From positions 124,001 to 188,000 of the forward strand of contig NZ_JAIEMO010000003.1 in NCBI RefSeq assembly GCF_019752095.1: 64,000 nucleotides of DNA. Reading direction: 5' to 3'. This document shows positions 18,460 through 26,291 of the stretch, piece after piece (the stretch's first letter is position 1; each line of letters begins with the position of its first letter). The notes under the pieces were generated by a model. That model was not told the DNA's origin and made no database searches. It saw nothing but the letters and a program-made list of their open reading frames with translations. A program made the translations under genes and the position numbers. The DNA comes from Nitrosomonas sp. (lineage in GTDB: Bacteria; Pseudomonadota; Gammaproteobacteria; Burkholderiales; Nitrosomonadaceae).

Positions 18460-19272
18460 TTGGCAAGAATTATAGTCGTGACGTCGGGTAAGGGTGGCGT
18501 TGGCAAAACAACAACAAGCGCAGCAATTGCCATGGGGTTGGCGAAAAGGGGTCACAAAACAGCGGTGATTGATTTTGATGTGGGTTTGCGAAATCTGGAC
18601 TTGATTCTCGGCTGCGAACGTCGTGTTGTTTATGATTTTATCAATGTTATCAATGGGGAAGCCAGTCTCAATCAAGCACTTATTCGTGACAAAAACTGTA
18701 ATCTTCTCTATATCCTACCAGCTTCGCAAACGCGCGATAAGGACGCTCTGACACACGAGGGCGTAGGCAAAGTACTAGATGAGCTATCCAAAGATTTTGG
18801 ATACATTGTTTGCGATTCGCCCGCAGGTATTGAAAAAGGCGCCAATTTAGCACTTTATTTTGCCGATGATGCTTTTGTCGTTACCAATCCGGAAATTTCT
18901 TCTGTCCGAGATTCGGATCGCATGCTGGGTATTTTGTCGAGTAAATCACGCCGCGCTGAAAGAAATGAAGAGCCTATCAAGGAATATTTATTGTTAACCC
19001 GGTATGATGCCGACCGAGTAAAATTAGGTGAAATGCTGAGTCTGGAGGATGTGCAGGAAATCTTATCCCTGGAACTGTTAGGCATTATTCCTGAGTCAAA
19101 ATCCGTCTTATCCGCATCAAATGCAGGTATACCAGTCATCCTGGACGAAAAAAGTGAAGCAGGCCAGGCTTATGCCGATGTCGTCGCGCGCTATTTAGGA
19201 GAAAAACTGCCACATCGATTTATTGATGGTAAGCAAGGGTTTCTCAGGAGGCTTTTCGGAGGAAGAAAATGA
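18460..19272 (+). CDS. minD: Septum-site determining ATPase MinD
   Basis: 270 residues. MinD is a membrane-cycling ATPase that recruits MinC and is released by MinE, producing pole-to-pole oscillation. It has the deviant Walker A GKGGVGKTT at 10-18 and ends in an amphipathic targeting helix (KQGFLRRLFGGRK). The start is TTG at 18460, supported by a strong AAGGAGG five bases upstream and by the exact family N-terminus ARIIVVTSGKGG. It overlaps minE by 4 bp. Confidence 0.97.
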   Translation: MARIIVVTSGKGGVGKTTTSAAIAMGLAKRGHKTAVIDFDVGLRNLDLILGCERRVVYDFINVINGEASLNQALIRDKNCNLLYILPASQTRDKDALTHEGVGKVLDELSKDFGYIVCDSPAGIEKGANLALYFADDAFVVTNPEISSVRDSDRMLGILSSKSRRAERNEEPIKEYLLLTRYDADRVKLGEMLSLEDVQEILSLELLGIIPESKSVLSASNAGIPVILDEKSEAGQAYADVVARYLGEKLPHRFIDGKQGFLRRLFGGRK

Positions 19273-19547
19273 GCTTACTGGACTATTTCAGATCATCTAA
19301 ACCTAAGACCGCATCGCTTGCCAAAGAAAGGTTACAAATTCTTGTCGCGCATGAACGCACTTATCGCAATCAGCCTTCTTATTTACCGCAATTGCAGAAA
19401 GAGCTTTTAGACGTTATCCGTAAATACGTTAATGTAGAACAAGACGCGATATCAGTTAATTTTGAACAAGACGAGAATCAAGAAACACTAGAACTCAATA
19501 TTGTTCTGCCCGATTATCACCAAACCAATAAAACTATAAATAACTAA
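19269..19547 (+). CDS. minE: Cell division topological factor MinE
   Basis: 92 residues. The N-terminus MSLLDYFRSSKPKTASLAKERLQILVAHER carries the membrane-targeting and anti-MinCD segment; the C-terminal half (residues 35-90) is the dimerisation and topological-specificity domain. MinE stimulates MinD ATPase and sets midcell placement. The start overlaps the minD stop (ATGA), so expression is coupled. Length is normal for the family (E. coli 88). Confidence 0.96.
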   Translation: MSLLDYFRSSKPKTASLAKERLQILVAHERTYRNQPSYLPQLQKELLDVIRKYVNVEQDAISVNFEQDENQETLELNIVLPDYHQTNKTINN

Positions 19548-19655
19548 ACACTCTTGCGCATTGGTACATTGGTAATTAACGAATTGAAATCGACTAATTT
19601 TTGTATTGAATTTGAAAATTCTGAATTACCAGTGAACCGGATCAACGCCCATCAA

Positions 19656-20276
19656 ATGAATGCTATTCTGGGATTTTTGATCAGCTGCTTCATCCTACTC
19701 GCTCCAGGCTGCAGAACATTACCGAACCAACCACCATCTGATGCGATTGCAACAACTATTTTCACCGAACCGCTTGCTGCCAGCACTCAAAATACTTCCG
19801 CTAATGATTTCAATATCCTAGGTAGAATATCTATCCAAGACAAGAACCAAAGCTTTTCCGGTAGCTTTCGCTGGCAACACATGACCGCCACTGATGAGAT
19901 TTTGCTATTCACACCTTTAGGCCAAGCAGTCGCAGAAATCACGAAAGATGATGAAGGAGTTCGCTTAATTACCTCAAAGCTAGAGGCATTTTATGCTACC
20001 GATGTGGAGAGTCTAACTGAAGAAATATTGGGGTGGCGCTTGCCACTTGATGGCTTACAGTACTGGATCCAGGGAGAACATTCGCCATTTGCTGCTGCAG
20101 AAAAGGATCTGGATAGAAAAGATCAAGTTATCGCTATCCGTCAAGATGGCTGGCATATTCATTATAGTAGCTTCACTCCAGCCCCGTTGAATTCCCTAAC
20201 GCTACCCCGCGTGATCAATTTGTTTTATGACAACCTAAGAATCAGATTGGTAGTAGACAATTGGCAGCTTGAGTAA
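19656..20276 (+). CDS. lolB: Outer-membrane lipoprotein insertase LolB
   Basis: 206 residues from the ATG at 19656, which gives a clean lipoprotein signal (MNAILGFLISCFILLAPGC, modified C19) and nearly the E. coli length (207). The open frame continues to a TTG at 19554, and a GTG at 19632 is a second alternative; neither adds a better signal. LolB takes lipoproteins from LolA and inserts them in the outer membrane. FNILGRISIQDKNQSFSGSFRWQH and ILGWRLPLDGLQYWIQGE match conserved LolB regions. It lies 46 bp before ispE, the usual arrangement. Confidence 0.9.
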   Translation: MNAILGFLISCFILLAPGCRTLPNQPPSDAIATTIFTEPLAASTQNTSANDFNILGRISIQDKNQSFSGSFRWQHMTATDEILLFTPLGQAVAEITKDDEGVRLITSKLEAFYATDVESLTEEILGWRLPLDGLQYWIQGEHSPFAAAEKDLDRKDQVIAIRQDGWHIHYSSFTPAPLNSLTLPRVINLFYDNLRIRLVVDNWQLE

Positions 20277-20322
20277 TTTTTCCATATAAAACACAGATAC
20301 CCTCTTATTCATTTCACTATTC

Positions 20323-21162
20323 ATGCTTACATTTTCTGCTCCTGCCAAGCTGAATCTTTTTCTACATGTCATTGGCCGCAGACAGGATGGTTATCATTTA
20401 TTACAAACAGTTTTTCGTTTTATCGATTTTTCGGATGACTTAAGTTTCAGATTGCGAACAGATGGCATAATCAAACTGCATAATCCCATTGCCGGTATAC
20501 CCGAGGAAAAAGATCTTTGCGTTCGCGCAGCTAAATTGTTAAAGCAGGCAACAGGAACTAAGCAAGGAATTGATATTTTTTTGCAGAAACGAATTCCCAT
20601 GGGAGGCGGTTTAGGTGGCGGCAGCTCGGATGCGGCCACTACACTGCTGGCATTGAATCATTTGTGGAAAGCTAATTTGAGCCGACAACAATTGCTCGAA
20701 TTAGGGCTTCAGCTAGGTGCTGATGTCCCGGTATTTATTTTTGGAGAAAATGCTTTCGCTGAAGGAATTGGTGAAAAATTAACCCGCATTAAATTGCCAC
20801 CCGCTTGGTACGTAGTTCTGGTACCACCGGTACAAGTATCAACTGCTGAAATTTTCACGAGTAAAGAATTGACACGCAACACGAATCCTATCAAAATACC
20901 GCCCTTTTCTGTCTTGCAGGGCCATAATGATTTGGAATGGGTAGTTTGCCGGTTATATCCGGAAGTTGCGCGATGTTTAGAGTGGCTAAAGCAGCAAGAA
21001 AATACTACAATAACGGCGATGAGCGGGTCAGGTGCTTGCGTTTTTGCTGAGTTTTCATCTGAAGCCGCAGCCCAAGCTGTTTTCGAATGCATTCCTGATA
21101 GTATGGCAGGCTTTATGGCACGAGGATTGGATTGCCATCCAATGCAACAGACAATGAAATAA
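20323..21162 (+). CDS. ispE: 4-diphosphocytidyl-2-C-methyl-D-erythritol kinase
   Basis: 279 residues of the GHMP kinase family. IspE phosphorylates CDP-methylerythritol in the MEP route to isoprenoids; dxr (38531) and uppS (36941) in this window belong to the same route and its use. Motifs: PAKLNLFLHVIGRRQDGYH at the start, the glycine-rich ATP loop MGGGLGGGSSDAATTLL near residue 88, and GSGACVFAEF near 235. It is directly followed by tRNA-Gln. Confidence 0.96.
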   Translation: MLTFSAPAKLNLFLHVIGRRQDGYHLLQTVFRFIDFSDDLSFRLRTDGIIKLHNPIAGIPEEKDLCVRAAKLLKQATGTKQGIDIFLQKRIPMGGGLGGGSSDAATTLLALNHLWKANLSRQQLLELGLQLGADVPVFIFGENAFAEGIGEKLTRIKLPPAWYVVLVPPVQVSTAEIFTSKELTRNTNPIKIPPFSVLQGHNDLEWVVCRLYPEVARCLEWLKQQENTTITAMSGSGACVFAEFSSEAAAQAVFECIPDSMAGFMARGLDCHPMQQTMK

Positions 21163-21168
21163 AGATAT

Positions 21169-21243
21169 AGGGGAGTCGCCAAGTGGTAAGGCACCGGATT
21201 TTGATTCCGGCATTCGTAGGTTCGATCCCTACCTCCCCTGCCA
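21169..21243 (+). tRNA. tRNA-Gln (anticodon TTG)
   Basis: 75 bases including an encoded CCA (21241-21243). The acceptor AGGGGAG (21169-21175) pairs with CTCCCCT (21233-21239). The anticodon stem CCGGA/TCCGG holds the loop TTTTGAT, giving anticodon TTG for Gln. The T arm is GTAGG-TTCGATC-CCTAC. It begins 6 bp after the ispE stop and precedes prs, a standard betaproteobacterial order. Confidence 0.97.
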
Positions 21244-21388
21244 GTTTGTATGAATTTCACTCAATCTCAATGAATCAGTGAATGAATAGTAGTTAAACCT
21301 AAAAGCGGATCGTTGAAAATAACGCGTTTGAGAAAACAAGCCAGCGTTCCGTTTTCCAGCTAATTTGCTCAAAGAACGAAGAAAAAAC

Positions 21389-22339
21389 ATGTCTTATGAC
21401 AGTTTGATGGTTTTTACCGGAACCGCGCACCCTAAATTGGCCCATGATGTTGTCAAGCATCTCAACATCCATCTGGGGCGAGCAAATGTAGGGCGTTTCA
21501 GCGACGGCGAGATCATGGTGGAAATCCTTGAGAATGTGCGTGGAAAGGATGTTTTTGTGCTGCAATCCACCTGCGCACCGACCAATGATAGCCTGATGGA
21601 AATATTGGTTATGGTCGATGCCTTAAAACGTGCATCCGCAGGTCGAATTACTGCTGCGATCCCATATTTCGGTTATGCACGGCAAGACAGAAGACCGCGC
21701 TCAGTACGCGTGCCGATCACCGCCAAGGTCGTAGCAAATATGCTGGCTACGGTTGGCATTGACCGATTATTGACTATGGATTTGCATTCGGATCAAATCC
21801 AGGGATTTTTTGATGTCCCTGTTGACAATATATATGGCATGCCAATTTTGCTGGGAGATATCTGGAAACATAATTATCAGAATCTGATCGTGGTATCGCC
21901 GGATGTTGGTGGAGTGGTGCGCGCCCGACATCTGGCCAAACGCCTGGAATGTGATTTAGCCATTATCGATAAGCGCCGCCCTAAACCCAATGAAGCGAAG
22001 GTGATGAATATCATCGGTGAAGTCAAGGACCGCACCTGCGTCATAATCGATGATCTGGTAGATACTGCAAATACACTGTGCGAAGCAGCCAAAGCATTAA
22101 AAGAGCACGGTGCGCGAACGGTATTGGCCTATTCTACCCATGCTGTTCTATCAGGCAGTGCGGTCGAACGTATCCAGAATTCAGCTTTGGATAAGCTAGT
22201 GGTCACGGATACGATACCGCTGCGCAACGATGCAATAGCTTGTGAACGCATTTGTCAGTTAAGCATTGCCAATCTTTTGGCGGAAACTATGTTGCGCATC
22301 AGCAACGAAAGCTCATTAAGCTCTTTATTTATGGAATAG
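21389..22339 (+). CDS. prs: Ribose-phosphate pyrophosphokinase
   Basis: 316 residues from the ATG at 21389 ([20 protein letters not shown]); the open frame starts eight codons earlier at TTG without support. Prs makes PRPP from ribose 5-phosphate and ATP, feeding purine, pyrimidine, His, Trp and NAD synthesis. Visible: the flexible loop region [13 protein letters not shown], the catalytic [21 protein letters not shown] and the PRPP-binding [18 protein letters not shown]. Length is that of the family. Confidence 0.96.
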   Translation: MSYDSLMVFTGTAHPKLAHDVVKHLNIHLGRANVGRFSDGEIMVEILENVRGKDVFVLQSTCAPTNDSLMEILVMVDALKRASAGRITAAIPYFGYARQDRRPRSVRVPITAKVVANMLATVGIDRLLTMDLHSDQIQGFFDVPVDNIYGMPILLGDIWKHNYQNLIVVSPDVGGVVRARHLAKRLECDLAIIDKRRPKPNEAKVMNIIGEVKDRTCVIIDDLVDTANTLCEAAKALKEHGARTVLAYSTHAVLSGSAVERIQNSALDKLVVTDTIPLRNDAIACERICQLSIANLLAETMLRISNESSLSSLFME

Positions 22340-22402
22340 ACCGAATCCTTTTTTAACCGGTTTGTTTGGTCGCGAACAAACCATCAACATGGAGCAGCAA
22401 AA

Positions 22403-23023
22403 ATGAAAATAGAAATCAGTGCCGACAAGCGCACATTGCAGGGAAAGGGTGCGAGCCGCCGCCTGCGTGGTTCTGGTAAAGTACCAGCAATCATTTATGG
22501 TGGTGATCAAGAAGCGCAATCAATAGAGATGGATCATAATGATTTGTTTCACAAGCTCAAACTGGAAGCTTTTCATGCATCCATTCTCACTTTAAGTGTG
22601 GCAGGGAAAAAAGAACCTGTGTTATTGCGCGATGTGCAAATGCATCCTTTCAAAAAACAGGTATTACATGTGGATTTTCAGAGAGTCGACAAGAGCAAGA
22701 AAATACACATGAAAGTTCCATTGCACTTTATCAATGCAGAAATCTCACCCGGCGTAAAAACTTCCGGTGGAATCGTTACCCATATCTTGAATGAAGTAGA
22801 TATCACTTGCTTTCCAGGTGATTTACCTGAATTTATTTCTGTCGATCTGGCAGAACTTACCGCGGGGCATACACTGCACTTAAGTGACTTGGTATTGCCT
22901 AAAGACGTCGAAACAGTGGCGTTGGCCAAAGGCGATGATTTACCCGTTGCAACGATTGTGATCCCAAGATCAGTGCTCTCTGAAGGAGCCGCCGGTGAGG
23001 AAGCAGAAGCTGAAAAAGAGTAG
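22403..23023 (+). CDS. rplY: Large ribosomal subunit protein bL25 (Ctc form)
   Basis: 206 residues, the long two-domain CTC type rather than the short E. coli form. The N-terminal 95 residues are the 5S rRNA-binding bL25 domain ([21 protein letters not shown]); the C-terminal half is the beta domain typical of the general stress protein Ctc. GGAGCAGCAAA precedes the ATG. The charged Glu/Ala tail is common. A strong terminator follows. Confidence 0.95.
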   Translation: MKIEISADKRTLQGKGASRRLRGSGKVPAIIYGGDQEAQSIEMDHNDLFHKLKLEAFHASILTLSVAGKKEPVLLRDVQMHPFKKQVLHVDFQRVDKSKKIHMKVPLHFINAEISPGVKTSGGIVTHILNEVDITCFPGDLPEFISVDLAELTAGHTLHLSDLVLPKDVETVALAKGDDLPVATIVIPRSVLSEGAAGEEAEAEKE

Positions 23024-23065
23024 TCTAAGTAGAAAAAGTACTTAAGTTGCCTTGGAAATTTAGCC

Positions 23066-23105
23066 AATCTGCCGGGATTAAACTACATACCGGCAGATTT
23101 TTAAT
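23066..23105 (+). terminator. Rho-independent terminator after rplY
   Basis: A perfect 10-bp stem AATCTGCCGG / CCGGCAGATT, loop of 14, followed by TTTTTAATTT. It begins 42 bp after the rplY stop and lies before pth, so prs-rplY and pth-ychF may be separate units. Confidence 0.85.
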
Positions 23106-23161
23106 TTCTGAATTCACTCGGAGTAACCGGATTAATTCACACTGTATTTTGACCTCACCTC

Positions 23162-23731
23162 ATGAAACTTATTGTTGGATTGGGTAATCGCGGCAGAGAG
23201 TATGCAGGGACACGCCATAACGCCGGTTTTGAGTGGGTAGATCGATTATCTCAAATGCTGCATGCACCGCTGAGGCTAGAAGCTCGGTTTCATGGCTTAT
23301 GTGCACAGATCCGCCAGAATGATAGGGATGTATGGTTGCTGGAGCCACAAACCTTTATGAATAGAAGCGGGCAATCTGTAGCTACTTTGTGTCAGTTTTA
23401 TAAAATCCAGACGAACGAAATCATCATAGTTCATGATGAACTGGATCTATCGCCCGGTGTCGTCAAGCTAAAGAAAGGCGGAGGCTTGGGTGGACATAAC
23501 GGTCTCAAGGATATTGCAGCAAAGTTAGGGACTCAGGACTTCTGGAGGCTGCGCATTGGCATTGGTCATCCGGGTGATCGTGGTGCCGTCGTGAGTTATG
23601 TATTACATCCACCGAGAAAAGAAGAAGCACCGCTAATTGATGAAGCTATCGCAAGAAGCCTGGATGTCTGGCCGCTTATTGCACAAGGCGCCTGTGAAGC
23701 CGCCATGATGAAATTACATACCAAGGCATGA
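23162..23731 (+). CDS. pth: Peptidyl-tRNA hydrolase
   Basis: 189 residues. Pth cleaves peptides from tRNAs released from stalled ribosomes. MKLIVGLGNRGREYAGTRHNAGFEWVD holds the catalytic histidine (H20 by count) and N-terminal signature; FMNRSGQSV and IVHDELDL with GGLGGHNGLKDI are the substrate-groove motifs. Length is usual (E. coli 194). Confidence 0.96.
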   Translation: MKLIVGLGNRGREYAGTRHNAGFEWVDRLSQMLHAPLRLEARFHGLCAQIRQNDRDVWLLEPQTFMNRSGQSVATLCQFYKIQTNEIIIVHDELDLSPGVVKLKKGGGLGGHNGLKDIAAKLGTQDFWRLRIGIGHPGDRGAVVSYVLHPPRKEEAPLIDEAIARSLDVWPLIAQGACEAAMMKLHTKA

Positions 23732-23789
23732 CAATTCGGAATAGCTTTCACACAATCGTTATTTAATCCCTATTCATGAGAATCAGACC

Positions 23790-24881
23790 ATGAGTCTAAA
23801 ATGCGGAATCGTAGGTCTTCCCAATGTCGGTAAATCCACCTTGTTCAATGCTTTGACCAAGGCGGGCATTGCCGCTGAAAATTATCCTTTCTGCACCATT
23901 GATCCCAACGTCGGTATTGTCGAAGTACCCGACCCACGCTTGCAGAAACTTAGCGAGATCGTCAAGCCACAGAAAGTGCAACCGGCGATTGTCGAATTCG
24001 TGGATATCGCTGGATTGGTCGCAGGCGCATCCAAAGGGGAAGGACTTGGCAACAAATTTCTAGCCAATATCCGCGAAACCGATGGCATCGTCAATATGGT
24101 GCGCTGCTTCACTGACGATAATGTCGTGCATGTCGCAGGCACGGTCGATCCGATCTCGGATATCGAGGTTATTCAGACCGAGCTGTTGCTGGCCGATCTG
24201 GCTACAATCGAAAAAACACTGCAACGCGAAGCCAAGGTGGCTAAATCCGGTAATAAAGATGCGATCAAATTATGCGCTTTACTGGAACAGGCACAAGCGC
24301 ATCTTGACCAAGGTAATCCTGCCAGAACATTGGATTTGGATAAAGAACAAAAGCTCTTATTGCAACCGCTTTGCTTATTGACCGCGAAACCAGCCATTTA
24401 CGTAGCAAATGTAAACGACCACGGCTTTGTAAATAATCCGTTGTTAGCCCGAGTGGAAGAATATGCTGCCACAGAAGGTGCGCCAGTCGTAGCAATATGT
24501 GCGGCGCTTGAAGCAGAAATCGCGGAACTATCCGATGAAGACAAGCAAATTTTCTTAGCCGATCTTAACCTGGAAGAACCCGGGCTTAACCGCCTGGTGC
24601 GCGCCGGCTACCAATTACTCGGATTGCAGACTTATTTTACTGCAGGTGTCAAAGAAGTCAGAGCATGGACCATCCACAAAGGCGATACAGCGCCACAAGC
24701 AGCTGGGGTGATCCATACCGATTTTGAAAAGGGATTCATTCGCGCCGAGGTGACCAGTTATGAAGATTTTATTACCTATAACGGCGAACAGGGTGCCAAG
24801 GAAGCAGGCAAGATGCGCCTCGAAGGCAAGGAATACATCGTCAAGGATGGCGATGTGATGCACTTCCGGTTTAACGTTTGA
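23790..24881 (+). CDS. ychF: Redox-regulated ATPase YchF
   Basis: 363 residues, the full length of the Obg-related YchF/OLA1 family, which prefers ATP over GTP and associates with ribosomes. P-loop [15 protein letters not shown] at 8-22, G3 region [22 protein letters not shown], and the C-terminal TGS domain from about 280 ([22 protein letters not shown] ... [15 protein letters not shown]). It follows pth by 58 bp, a very common pairing. Confidence 0.96.
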   Translation: MSLKCGIVGLPNVGKSTLFNALTKAGIAAENYPFCTIDPNVGIVEVPDPRLQKLSEIVKPQKVQPAIVEFVDIAGLVAGASKGEGLGNKFLANIRETDGIVNMVRCFTDDNVVHVAGTVDPISDIEVIQTELLLADLATIEKTLQREAKVAKSGNKDAIKLCALLEQAQAHLDQGNPARTLDLDKEQKLLLQPLCLLTAKPAIYVANVNDHGFVNNPLLARVEEYAATEGAPVVAICAALEAEIAELSDEDKQIFLADLNLEEPGLNRLVRAGYQLLGLQTYFTAGVKEVRAWTIHKGDTAPQAAGVIHTDFEKGFIRAEVTSYEDFITYNGEQGAKEAGKMRLEGKEYIVKDGDVMHFRFNV

Positions 24882-25004
24882 TCCGGTATTGTTGTTTTTA
24901 GGCGCTCGTTAACATCCCTGCGGTCTGGGGACGTGGAAACGATGACCTAGTTCAGAACACTGCTCGCCTTAATTAATGTGTCGCAAAAATGTAAAAATTA
25001 AACC

Positions 25005-26109
25005 ATGACTGTCTGGCATCCAGATCAACCTTACAACGATCTTCCGCCGTTACCTCCCGCAACCGAGCTGGAAACGCGCACGGTACTGAAGCAGTGTATC
25101 GCCGCTCGTACGGCACTGGCAGAACTCAAGCAAGCTGCCGAACTCATTCCCAACCAGGGCGTTCTGATCAATGCCTTGCCGCTGCTCGAAGCCCAAGCCA
25201 GTTCGGAAATCGAGAACATCGTCACCACGACAGACCGATTGTTTCAGTTCCAAAATATCGAAGAACACGCCGACCCGGCAACGCGAGAAGCCTTGCGCTA
25301 TAGCAGCGCACTACTGGAAGGGTTTCAAGCATTAAAGCAAAACCCGCTGAACACCCGCACTACGGAACAAGTATGCACCCGCATTAAGGACATAGACATG
25401 CAGGTGCGTCGTGTGTCCGGAACGGCGTTGGCTAATCAAGCGACCGGCGAAGTGATTTATACACCGCCCGTCGGGGAAGATCTCCTGCGCGCCAAATTAG
25501 CCAATTGGGAGCGACCTGCACGAAGCACACGATATCGACCCGCTGATTCGCATGGCCGTTGGACATTATCAATTCGAGGCGATTCATCCGTTCACCGATG
25601 GCAATGGCCGCACGGGACGCATACTGAACAGCTTGTTCCTGATTCAGGAAAACTTGCTGACGCTGCCGATTCTTTACCTCAGCCACTACATCATCAATAA
25701 CAAAGCCGGGTATTACCACCTGTTGCTTGATGTCACGCGCAATCAGGCATGGGAGCCGTGGATTGTCTTTTTGCTACAAGGCATCGAGGACACGGCACGC
25801 TGGACCACCGCCAAGATTGCCGCCATCCGTACCTTATCAGGATTGGCGATTACCCATGTGAAGCAGGCGGCACCGAAAATCTACAGTCGTGAGTTGGTCG
25901 ATTTGATTTTCGACCTGCCTTACTGTCGGATTCAGAACCTAGTTGAAAAGGGTATTGCCGGTCGGCAAGCAGCCTCGCGTTATCTCAAGCAGCTCGTAGA
26001 GATCGGCGTGCTGCAAGAGCGAACTGTCGGACGCGAAAAGCTCTTTATCCATCCTAAGCTGATGCACTTACTGACGCGAGATGACAATACAGTCACCACC
26101 TACTCATGA
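25005..26109 (+). pseudogene. Fic family gene broken by a single-base frameshift
   Basis: Two adjoining frames together make one Fic protein. Frame 1 (25005 onward) holds the N-terminal Fic_N part with an inhibitory motif SSEIEN (S/TxxxEN). Frame 2 carries [22 protein letters not shown], the intact catalytic motif, and the C-terminal helix-turn-helix part up to 26109. The switch lies near 25512: removing the C at 25512 joins TGG GAG to GAC CTG CAC and continues as [20 protein letters not shown]. Either a real mutation or a sequencing error. If real, no full Fic is made, although the 185-residue catalytic part could start at the ATG at 25552. The base composition looks more GC-rich than the neighbours. 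A restriction-like gene fragment follows. Confidence 0.82.
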
Positions 26110-26291
26110 CGAAACTTATACGGCTATAGCCCCGAGCAGATCGACATCGAGGTTGCCATTGAGCATCGCGTTCCCAACATTTATTCCGACATCGTCGTCT
26201 ATGCCGACAAGTCGCTGAAAAAACCGCTGATCACGATTGAGTGCAAGCGCGAGGAAGCCAGTCAAGGTGAACTCAACCAGGGTATCAAGTC
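26106..26291 (+). pseudogene. Fragment of a type I restriction (HsdR N-terminal-like) gene
   Basis: In the frame beginning AAC at 26113 the sequence reads NLYGYSPEQIDIEVAIEHRV, continues PNIYSDIVVYADKSLKKPLI and then TIECKREEASQGELNQGIK, without stops. This matches the N-terminal nuclease-like region (D...ECK signature) seen in HsdR-type and related restriction proteins. An ATG at 26106 overlaps the Fic stop in an ATGA, as an operon start would, but it is one base out of frame with the rest. Similarity ends near 26291, where the 3' end of rapA (stop at 26285-26287, opposite strand) begins. So this is a truncated and frameshifted remnant. Fic genes inside type I R-M operons are well known, which supports the reading. 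Confidence 0.68.

Noticed and set aside
20709..21260. Minus-strand frame across ispE and tRNA-Gln
   Set aside because: It runs through a tRNA gene and the ispE coding region; it is an antisense shadow.
25552..26109. The C-terminal Fic frame as an independent gene
   Set aside because: It lacks the N-terminal Fic part, has no clear RBS, and continues exactly the homology interrupted in the first frame; a frameshifted gene explains it better.
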